Below, piece by piece: positions 57,205 to 64,000 of a stretch of 64,000 bases of DNA. The notes under the pieces are model-generated. The model was not told the origin of the DNA. It saw nothing but the letters and a program-made list of their open reading frames with translations, and searched no databases. This DNA is from an uncultured Eubacteriales bacterium (GTDB lineage: Bacteria; Bacillota; Clostridia; Oscillospirales; Oscillospiraceae). Position 1 is the first letter of the stretch; every line of letters starts with the position of its first letter. A program made the position numbers and the translations under genes. The stretch covers positions 1-64,000 of the forward strand of contig ONQJ01000014.1 of NCBI GenBank assembly GCA_900319935.1, in the 5' to 3' direction.

Positions 57205-59676
57205 GTGAAACGTGTACTGAAGATCATCCTGACGGTATCCACAGCGCTGGCTTTGCTTGCGGCGAGCATCGCTCTGCTCTCCGGGTGCGGCGCTGTGGAT
57301 ACCGCGAACGATAAAGACGCCGTAACGGCCGCGCCGGAGGAAACGGCGCCTCCTCCGGAGCCCGCCGCGTCCGAGACGCCGGCGGCGATCCCGTCGATAC
57401 TCATCAGCGAGGCGATGAGCTCAAACAAGGCGACGCTGGCCGTCGGCGGGCGCTTCCCCGACTGGATCGAACTGTACAACAGCGGCGGCGACAGCGCGGA
57501 CCTCTCGGATCTTCTGCTGCGCTGCGGCGACAAAAAGGCGCGTCTGCCGGCGCTTGAGATCGCTGCCGGAGAATACGCCGTGGTCGCGCTGGGCGACGGC
57601 GCACCCGATGAAGAATTGGCCGATCTCGCCGTATCGAAAGACGGCTGCACCGTCGAGTTGCTCGCTCTCGACGGCACGGTGATCGACAGCATGGAACTTC
57701 CCGCCTGCGAAAGCGACCGGAGCGTCGTGCGGAAGGAAGACGGCACGGCCGCGGTCAGCGATTGGCCAAGTCCCGGCTTCGCGAACAACGGGACCGGCTA
57801 CGATTTACGGCAGGAAACGCTTGCCGGAAGCGCCCCGCTTCAGATCAACGAGGTCATGGTTTACAACGAGTGGGATAAGCTGGGGCAGACCGAGTGTTTC
57901 GACTGGGTCGAAATAAAAAACCCGGGAGAGGAAACCGTCCGTCTGTCGGGCTATTACCTGTCTGACAGCCTGAAAGACCTGCAGGCCTTTCAGCTTCCGG
58001 AAACCGACCTGGGGCCCGGAGAATTGATGCTGGTATTCTGCACCGGACGGGATGACGCCGCGAACGACCGCCAGGCCGCCTTTGCGCTGAACGCACAGCG
58101 CGACCGCCTGTACCTGAGCTCGGAGGACGGTACGCTGCTGGACTATGTGCCGCTGCGGCGCATCCCCCGCGGGGGGAGCTGCGGCCGGGTCGAGGGCAGG
58201 GGAGGCTTCTTTTTCTTTGATTCTCCCACTCCCGGTAAAGCGAACGCTCAGGGGGCCCGCCGTGTGGCCGAAGCTCCCGTCGCCCTGACGCAGGACGGCG
58301 TTTTCAACGACGTGGAAAGCGTAAAGCTGGAACTGACGGCCGACGGCGAGCTGCACTATACGACCGACGGCTCGGTCCCGACGCTTGACGACCCGCTGTA
58401 CGACGGCCCGCTGACGATCGGGGCCACGAGCGTCGTACGGGCGGTGAGCTTTGAGGAGGACTGCCTCCCGAGCGAGCTGCTGAACCTGAGCTTTATCATC
58501 AACGAAAATCACACGCTGCCGGTGGTGAGCGTGATGGGCGACCCGACGGAACTGATGGGCCGCAGAGGCGTCTATTACGACGTCGATCACGAGCGCGAAA
58601 CGGCGGGCGCCGTGGAGCTGTTTGAGGATGACGGCAGCTTTTCGATCGAATGCGGGATCAAGCTTCACGGCATGACATCGAAAAGGGCCTCTGGCAAAAA
58701 GTCGCTGAAGCTTTGCTTCCGCTCGCGCTATGACGGGGAACTGCATTACGACCTGTTCGGCAACGGCGTGACCGAATTTGCGTCGATCCTGCTGCGCAGC
58801 GACATCGAATCGAATCTGCCGACGCTGATGCGCGACAATCTGATGCATCAGGCGGCGATCGACTGCTTCCCGGAAATGCCCACGCTGGATCATCGCTATG
58901 CCGTGCTGTATATCAACGGGCAGTATTGGGGCCTTTACAGCATCCGGGAAGCGCATTCCGCCGCGCACTATGCCGGGCATTACGGCTACGACGCCGACAG
59001 CATCACCGTTTGGAAGGGACTGTGGGACCGCAACAGCGAGACCGCGAAAGTGTGTACTTTCGCACTTTATAATGACCTGAAGGACGATGACAATTACGCT
59101 TATGTGGCGGAGCATCTCAACATCGACAGCATCATCGGCTGGTGTGTGATCGAAGCCTGGTGCAGCAACTTTGACAGCAGCCCGGGGAATACCCGCTATT
59201 ATTACTCCTCCGAGGACGATATGATGCGATACGGTCTGTCTGACCTGGATCTGGGCATGTTCGCCTATCCGGCGTTCGAGGTGCCGCTCAACGGAGCGAG
59301 TGATAACGGCGTACAGCAAACCTACGCCTATAATGTCGTCCCTCGCAGGCTGATGTATAACCGTCAGTTCCAGATGGAAATGGCCAGACAGCTTTCCGAC
59401 GCTCTGCACGGAAAAATGTCGGACGGAGCGATACTGGCGCTTATTGACCGCTATCATGACGAGCTGCTTCCCGAGATGGGACGGAATATGCTCCGATGGT
59501 TCAAGGTAAAGGATGCCGAGGCCGGGATCGCGCTCTGGGAAAGAAATGTGGATGAGCTGCGGAGCTATGTGACGCAATACGGGGGACGCTCGAAAATTGT
59601 AGCCGCCTCGTTCAGACGCTACGCCGACGAGCTCAGCGACGAGGAGTTCGCGCAGTACTTCGGAGATCTGTCGTAA
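57205..59676 (+). CDS. CotH-kinase-like lipoprotein with lamin-tail domains
   Basis: 823 residues from a GTG start (57205; GGAGG site). Signal peptide with lipobox LLSGC; linker rich in Ala/Pro/Glu; two lamin-tail-like beta domains (about 68-190, LISEAMSSNKAT...PDWIELYNSG; and about 212-345, INEVMVYNE...FDWVEIKNPG); a chitobiase-C-like repeat (ELHYTTDGSVPT); and a CotH domain from about 430 (VVSVMGDPTELMGRRGVYYD, IKLHGMTSKR, RYAVLYINGQYWGLYSIRE). CotH proteins are atypical kinases that phosphorylate spore coat proteins; the secreted version here probably acts at the surface. A leader of roughly 200 bases precedes it (56990 onward) with no RNA motif I recognise. Confidence 0.88.
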   Translation: MKRVLKIILTVSTALALLAASIALLSGCGAVDTANDKDAVTAAPEETAPPPEPAASETPAAIPSILISEAMSSNKATLAVGGRFPDWIELYNSGGDSADLSDLLLRCGDKKARLPALEIAAGEYAVVALGDGAPDEELADLAVSKDGCTVELLALDGTVIDSMELPACESDRSVVRKEDGTAAVSDWPSPGFANNGTGYDLRQETLAGSAPLQINEVMVYNEWDKLGQTECFDWVEIKNPGEETVRLSGYYLSDSLKDLQAFQLPETDLGPGELMLVFCTGRDDAANDRQAAFALNAQRDRLYLSSEDGTLLDYVPLRRIPRGGSCGRVEGRGGFFFFDSPTPGKANAQGARRVAEAPVALTQDGVFNDVESVKLELTADGELHYTTDGSVPTLDDPLYDGPLTIGATSVVRAVSFEEDCLPSELLNLSFIINENHTLPVVSVMGDPTELMGRRGVYYDVDHERETAGAVELFEDDGSFSIECGIKLHGMTSKRASGKKSLKLCFRSRYDGELHYDLFGNGVTEFASILLRSDIESNLPTLMRDNLMHQAAIDCFPEMPTLDHRYAVLYINGQYWGLYSIREAHSAAHYAGHYGYDADSITVWKGLWDRNSETAKVCTFALYNDLKDDDNYAYVAEHLNIDSIIGWCVIEAWCSNFDSSPGNTRYYYSSEDDMMRYGLSDLDLGMFAYPAFEVPLNGASDNGVQQTYAYNVVPRRLMYNRQFQMEMARQLSDALHGKMSDGAILALIDRYHDELLPEMGRNMLRWFKVKDAEAGIALWERNVDELRSYVTQYGGRSKIVAASFRRYADELSDEEFAQYFGDLS

Positions 59677-59743
59677 AGCGATCGCATAAGCGGGAAAAAA
59701 GCGGGAAAACGCCGACACAAGCCCGGACGCTCAATAAAACAAC

Positions 59744-59777
59744 AAAAGCTGCCCCGCCTTTCGGCGGGGCAGCTTTT
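59744..59777 (+). terminator. Terminator after the CotH-like gene
   Basis: 15-bp arms beginning AAAAGCTGCCCCGCC with four-base loop, TTTT in the 3' arm. Confidence 0.85.
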
Positions 59778-59927
59778 GACGCGTAAGTCCGCGCAAAAGG
59801 GACGGAACGACAGAAAGCGCGCGTAAAAGGTACAGGCCGAACGGTTCGGCAAAGGAAAATGTATCCGCTCGATCGCAACGGATTGCAGCTTTGCTGGCAT
59901 TAGTTGTTTTTGCTCAGTGGAAACGCA

Positions 59928-60110
59928 TTATCCCTGCGTCACTCGATAAATACCCTCCACGATATCGTCGATATAGGTGAAGTCCCGGCGCATATTGCCG
60001 TAGTTGAAGATTTGGATGGCCTTTTCGGCGGCCAGCTTCTGTATGGCTGAGTAATAAAACATGTCCGGACGTCCGGCAGGACCGTAAACCCTACAAATTC
60101 TGTCGCGCAT
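59928..60110 (-). pseudogene. Fragment of NAD-dependent nucleotide-sugar epimerase
   Basis: About 58 codons. The stretch RVYGPAGRPDM and IQIFNYGNMRRDFTYIDDIVEG are hallmark sequences of UDP-glucuronate 4-epimerase-like enzymes (normally about 350 residues). The Rossmann N-terminus and the C-terminus are missing and the frame ends at TAA (59928). A remnant of a deleted polysaccharide gene. Confidence 0.85.
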
Positions 60111-60125
60111 CCTGTAAATAATCGC

Positions 60126-60154
60126 TTGAAATCAGTCAAGAATCAAAGTATTAT
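60126..60154 (+). promoter_or_regulatory. Possible promoter of the kinase-lipoprotein pair
   Basis: TTGAAA (60126-60131), 17-base spacer, TATTAT (60149-60154). The leader would be about 300 bases. Confidence 0.5.
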
Positions 60155-60467
60155 TATACTAGTTGGTAAAAGGATAATAAAAAGGGGTTCTGTTATGCCT
60201 TGTTCCTGTGTGTGAGCTCCTTCAGCAATTCCATGCGAACGCTGCACCACGAGGTCCACCAGCGGCGTCTTCCGGAAAAACTGCGCCATGATCTTCCCGA
60301 AATTCGCTGGCGCCGAATAACGCTGACCTTCCCTGACCGCCCATCATCTGGGGCCTTTTCTCCCGGCCTGTTCAGCGGGAACCGAAGAGAATCCCAATAT
60401 GCGTCATTTATTTGCAGATGTGCCAGCTCGTTTGAAAAAAAGATGAGAGGAGGGAGCAAAAAACGTT

Positions 60468-63005
60468 ATGAAAAAAACATGGGTCATCCTGGTCAATGTC
60501 TTCATTATAATCGCCATGCTGACCTTCGTGGCTTTTTATTCCAACTTTGAGGTCAGAGCTGCGGCCCAAAGGCAAATTGAGCATTTTGAAAATACCACGA
60601 TTACAATGGAGCATGTCACGGAGAATTATCTGGAGGGCGAACAGCGTATATGTGATGTTTGGGCTCGCTATATCAATAGTGAGGACATGACCATTGAAGA
60701 CGCCGTCTCCTTCATTCGTATCTCTCATGTGCTGCCGAATGCCTCTGCTCACATTGTGTATCTTGACACGCTGTCCGGTCTGTCTACGAGAGCAAGGCAG
60801 GACGATCCCGGGAATTATTCCGTCTCGTATAAACAGATGGACTTTTTGAACGATGTGAGCTGGATCAAAATGATAGGGGAATCCATCAACATTTCCCGTG
60901 CTTACACGAACCCGGTCAATGGTGAACAGTCCCTGGCCTTCTGTAATCATATCACGCTTCATGATCCGGAAACCGCTGCTCCTCGGGACGCAATACTGCT
61001 GCGTGTGCTGCCGCTCTCAGAGTTGGCGCAAAAATGGGTCTTCCCTCAGGAAGAGTTTGAAAATGCCGAACTTTCCCTGATCGACGCTGACGGCGATTAT
61101 ATCATCAAGGGCCATTCCTTCAAAAATTCCAGCTTCTTTGAGTTTTACAGATCTTACAACGCCATAGACTCCGCCTCCGCCAAGGAGCTCTTTGGAAAAG
61201 TCACATCTTCAACGGGCTCTTTTACCATGCTTAACTCCCGCAATGAGGAATGTATACTTGCCTATACGCCGGTTGATGCGGCGGAGGGATGGACGCTTCT
61301 CAGCTTCATGCCCAAGAAGGATCTGAATGTAAATACCGAAAACTGGCTGTTGATCGGCTTTGTTTCTGCTGGCCTCTTGATATTGTTCGTATTCGATCTG
61401 GCAATTATGCTATCTTTCAATAAACAGCTCCAAGCGTCGGCCAGAGAAGCGGAGAAAGCGAACAAGGCAAAAACCGATTTTCTCTCAACGATGTCTCATG
61501 ATATCCGCACGCCTATGAACGCAATTATCGGCCTTACTACGATCGCGGAAAAGAATCTCGGCGATACGGAATCGGTAGGAGAAAACCTGCGGAAGATCAC
61601 AATGGCCAGCAATCATCTGCTCACTTTGATCAACGATATTCTGGATATCTCAAAGGTCGAGAGCGGAAAACTGAATCTCAGCCCGCAGACCTTCTCCATC
61701 GTCGAAACGGTGGAAAACCTTGTGAACATCTCCCAGCCGATGATAAAAGAAAAAAACATCGATTTCAATTTCCGCACCAGCCGGATGGAAATAGAATATC
61801 TCTACGCAGACCGGCTCCGGCTGAATCAAATCTATATCAATATTCTTTCCAACGCCATTAAATACACGGAACCCTGCGGCCATGTCAGCGTGGATATGCG
61901 CGAGGAGGAAAGCCCGACGCCCGGCTGCGTCCGGCTGACCTACACAGTATCCGATTCCGGCATCGGCATGAGTCCGGAATTTATGAAAAACTTGTATCAG
62001 CCGTTTTCGCGCCAGACAGACAGCCGGGTAAACAGCATTCAGGGAACCGGGCTCGGCCTTGCTATCTCGAAGCAAATGGTCGATCTGATGGGAGGCACCA
62101 TCGACTGTCAGAGCGAGCAGGGAAAAGGAACAACCTTTACCGTAATACTGGATATCCCAATTGCGGATCGACAAAGAGAAGATATGATGCTTGAGCCCAT
62201 GGATGCTTTGATCGTCGATGACGATGAGATCCTTCTGGAGACTGCAGTCGATACATTGGAGTCTCTCGGCTTGACAGCCGACCGTGCAGAAAGCGGCCTG
62301 GAAGCGCTCGGCATGATCCTGCATCGCCATGAAACAGGACGGGATTACAGCATAGTGATCCTTGACTGGAAAATGCCGGATATCGACGGCGTTGAAACGA
62401 TCCGCCGGATCCGCACGGAAGTGGATGCGAACATTCCAATTTTGCTGATTTCCGCTTATGACTGGTCTGATATTGAAGACGCGGCGAAGGAAGCAGGAGC
62501 AAACGGCTTCGTCAGTAAGCCGCTGTTCCGCTCCATACTTTACGATAAAATCAACGAACTCCTCGGAACCGAGGCAAAGTCCGTTGAACCGGAGAACGAC
62601 TATTCCGATCTGCAGGGAATGAACATTCTCATTGCGGAGGATAATGATATCAACTGGGAGATCATTTCCACCATGCTCAGTATGTTCGCCATCACGACGG
62701 AGCGCGCTGAAAACGGACGCATCTGCGTGGACAAAATGGAACAGGCGGCAGAAGGAAGCTATGATCTGATCTTTATGGATATACAGATGCCGGAGATGAA
62801 CGGGCTCGACGCCACAAGGAATATCCGCGCGCTCGATGATCCGTGGGCTTCTTCCATACCGATCATCGCCATGACGGCGGACGCGTTTTCTGAAAACGTC
62901 ACAGAGTGTCTGAACGCTGGCATGAACGGACATATCGCAAAACCCATAGACATTAAACTCGTCATCAAAGAGATTCGCAGAATTAAGGAGGAAAAAAGAT
63001 CATGA
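60468..63005 (+). CDS. Hybrid sensor histidine kinase with two receiver domains
   Basis: 845 residues. Membrane helix (about 5-24), extracytoplasmic sensor of about 260 residues (Cache-like by layout), second membrane helix (about 288-310), HisKA with [16 protein letters not shown] (phospho-His near 350), HATPase with [15 protein letters not shown] and GTGLGLAI, then receiver 1 ([21 protein letters not shown]) and receiver 2 ([29 protein letters not shown]). No DNA-binding output is present, so it needs a partner. Its stop overlaps the start of the solute-binding lipoprotein gene (ATGA). Codons are A/T-richer than in the rest of the window. Confidence 0.93.
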   Translation: MKKTWVILVNVFIIIAMLTFVAFYSNFEVRAAAQRQIEHFENTTITMEHVTENYLEGEQRICDVWARYINSEDMTIEDAVSFIRISHVLPNASAHIVYLDTLSGLSTRARQDDPGNYSVSYKQMDFLNDVSWIKMIGESINISRAYTNPVNGEQSLAFCNHITLHDPETAAPRDAILLRVLPLSELAQKWVFPQEEFENAELSLIDADGDYIIKGHSFKNSSFFEFYRSYNAIDSASAKELFGKVTSSTGSFTMLNSRNEECILAYTPVDAAEGWTLLSFMPKKDLNVNTENWLLIGFVSAGLLILFVFDLAIMLSFNKQLQASAREAEKANKAKTDFLSTMSHDIRTPMNAIIGLTTIAEKNLGDTESVGENLRKITMASNHLLTLINDILDISKVESGKLNLSPQTFSIVETVENLVNISQPMIKEKNIDFNFRTSRMEIEYLYADRLRLNQIYINILSNAIKYTEPCGHVSVDMREEESPTPGCVRLTYTVSDSGIGMSPEFMKNLYQPFSRQTDSRVNSIQGTGLGLAISKQMVDLMGGTIDCQSEQGKGTTFTVILDIPIADRQREDMMLEPMDALIVDDDEILLETAVDTLESLGLTADRAESGLEALGMILHRHETGRDYSIVILDWKMPDIDGVETIRRIRTEVDANIPILLISAYDWSDIEDAAKEAGANGFVSKPLFRSILYDKINELLGTEAKSVEPENDYSDLQGMNILIAEDNDINWEIISTMLSMFAITTERAENGRICVDKMEQAAEGSYDLIFMDIQMPEMNGLDATRNIRALDDPWASSIPIIAMTADAFSENVTECLNAGMNGHIAKPIDIKLVIKEIRRIKEEKRS

Positions 63006-64000
63006 AGAAGTTACTCTGCGGCATCCTGCTCATCTGCACCCTGCTGTCGCTAACGGCCTGCGGCGGGAAACCTCAGGAAGAAACCGCAGCCGGATTCAAG
63101 CCCTCCCTCGATACGAGTACCGGCTGCAGCATCACTGTAGTTGGAAGCTATGACAACTTTGAGGCGCTGGAGGCTGAATTCGACAAATTCAATGAGATAT
63201 ATCCGAATGTGCAGCTGAGCTATGTGAAGCTTGATGATTATAACAACGTCCTTGGCACGACGTTGGAAAGCAATGACAAGCCCAACGTTTTTTTCTCATA
63301 CACCTGGATGATGGGAAACGAAAAATACGCTTCGGTATGCGCGCATATGGAGGAACTTTCAGACTCCGCTTTGGGGCTGAATCTGGACTGCATCCGCCCG
63401 GGCCTCCTCAATCATGACGCGGAAGGCCATGTGTTTATGGTGCCGGTCTTCTCCAGGACCTACGGCATGCTGGTGAACAACGATCTCTTTGAAAAGGAAG
63501 GCCTCAGCGTCCCGACGACCCGGGCAGAGCTGATGGCGGTCTGCGAAGAGTTCAAAAACAAGGGCTACGCCAGCCCCATGATGGGCTACAGCCTCAAATC
63601 CAACACCAGCACCTTCATGAACACTGTCGCTTATCCGCTGTTCGTGGCCACGCTGGCGGAAAACCCGGAAGCGCTCAAGCTGGCCAACGCACTGGATCCC
63701 GCCGCGGGAGAATACATGCGTCCGGCACTGGAGGCGGTGGGACAGTTGATTCAGAGCGGCTGCATCAATCTAACGGAGTGCGACAAGATCGAAGACAACT
63801 ATACCAAGGTGATCCTGCGCTTCTTTGAAGGCGATGTGCCGATGATGATCTGCCCCGCGGATACCGTGTCCGGGACCAAAAAGCGGGAAAGCCAGTCCGA
63901 GGCCTTCAGCAGCGCTCCTTTCAGCTACGCCTTTGCACCGATCCCTCTTACAGAGGACGGCGGATACTTTATCGACAGTCCTTCCGTGGAGTTCTCCGTG
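63002..64000 (+). CDS. Extracellular solute-binding lipoprotein (family 1), cut by window edge
   Basis: 333 residues visible. Signal peptide with lipobox LTACGG; body typical of sugar-binding proteins ([44 protein letters not shown]). Translationally coupled to the hybrid kinase by a four-base overlap. No transporter permease is seen before the window ends; the pairing suggests the lipoprotein presents ligand to the kinase or that the kinase controls its transporter (inference). Confidence 0.9.
   Translation, partial: MKKLLCGILLICTLLSLTACGGKPQEETAAGFKPSLDTSTGCSITVVGSYDNFEALEAEFDKFNEIYPNVQLSYVKLDDYNNVLGTTLESNDKPNVFFSYTWMMGNEKYASVCAHMEELSDSALGLNLDCIRPGLLNHDAEGHVFMVPVFSRTYGMLVNNDLFEKEGLSVPTTRAELMAVCEEFKNKGYASPMMGYSLKSNTSTFMNTVAYPLFVATLAENPEALKLANALDPAAGEYMRPALEAVGQLIQSGCINLTECDKIEDNYTKVILRFFEGDVPMMICPADTVSGTKKRESQSEAFSSAPFSYAFAPIPLTEDGGYFIDSPSVEFSV

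Larger units (their letters stand above)
59778..60467. other. Gene-poor, A/T-richer boundary region
   Basis: About 690 bases with no intact gene. It holds a fragment of a nucleotide-sugar epimerase (59928-60110, minus), a promoter-like site for the kinase gene, and between 60193 and about 60330 on the minus strand possible coding debris (an AQFFRKTPLVDLVVQRS-like stretch shifted relative to MELLKELTHRNKA) that I cannot assign. Composition changes here from GC-rich to more A/T-rich, marking a likely junction with acquired DNA. Confidence 0.6.

Noticed and set aside
59639..59878. Short minus-strand frames after the CotH-like gene
   Set aside because: They overlap the terminator hairpin and the CotH end and show no conserved features.

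Overview
This 64 kb stretch is a high-GC genome of a low-GC-type Gram-positive lineage: promoters are classical TTGACA-17-TATAAT sigma-A boxes, ribosome sites are strong GGAGG, and the gene content (RicT, ClpE-like ATPase, ECF transporter, MnmA/MnmG, CotH-like protein, FHA-RodA) fits class Clostridia, most likely a gut Oscillospiraceae-like organism. I could not place it more precisely. The last ~4 kb is visibly richer in A/T and looks acquired.

Layout: 1-4.4 kb (minus) ABC-F ATPase, a penicillin-binding transpeptidase and an FHA-RodA/FtsW. 4.5-10.3 kb (minus) is a compact chorismate operon aroF-aroB-aroA-aroC(-aroQ)-aroEK with ATGA-type overlaps. 10.4-11.8 kb HtrA protease. 12-14.6 kb divergent gltX and trpS whose promoters share one -35 box. 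14.7-23.2 kb WecA/TagO-like transferase, three small unknown proteins, phosphoesterase, a TTD14-like P-loop/CYTH protein, zinc-ribbon protein, mnmA-mnmG and a secreted Pro-rich protein. 23.3-25.4 kb a protein joining an HD-type hydrolase region to a RyR domain. 25.6-27.8 kb iscR-iscS-iscU. 27.9-31.1 kb an amino-acid ABC transporter with a CntK/DapF-type racemase. 31.2-34.2 kb holB-ricT and a zinc-ribbon membrane protein. 34.3-40.6 kb the F1Fo ATP synthase operon, with a second b-type subunit, delta domain and alpha in one reading frame. 40.6-49 kb methyltransferase, ecfA1-ecfA2-ecfT-truA, CvpA-like, ClpE-like, macro-domain and DUF523 genes. 49-54.9 kb SSB-like protein, deoC, infC-rpmI-rplT, YitT and a Nif11-like/trigger-factor-like pair. 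55-59.7 kb LytTR regulator with a degenerate receiver, Fe-S aldo-keto reductase, CotH-type lipoprotein. 59.9-64 kb an epimerase fragment, a hybrid histidine kinase and an overlapping solute-binding lipoprotein that runs off the end.

The most striking global feature is a series of small lesions inside otherwise well conserved genes: one perfect 58-bp tandem duplication (aroA) and about eight apparent short deletions (aroB, aroC, the aroC/aroQ junction, atpA, ecfT, DUF523, an ABC solute-binding protein, an rRNA-methyltransferase-like gene). Several have short direct-repeat homology at the junction. Because atpA, aroA and aroC are among them, sequencing or assembly artefact must be excluded before any biological reading; annotation below marks those genes as broken in this sequence. 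Family assignments come from recognising motifs in translated sequence, not from a database search.
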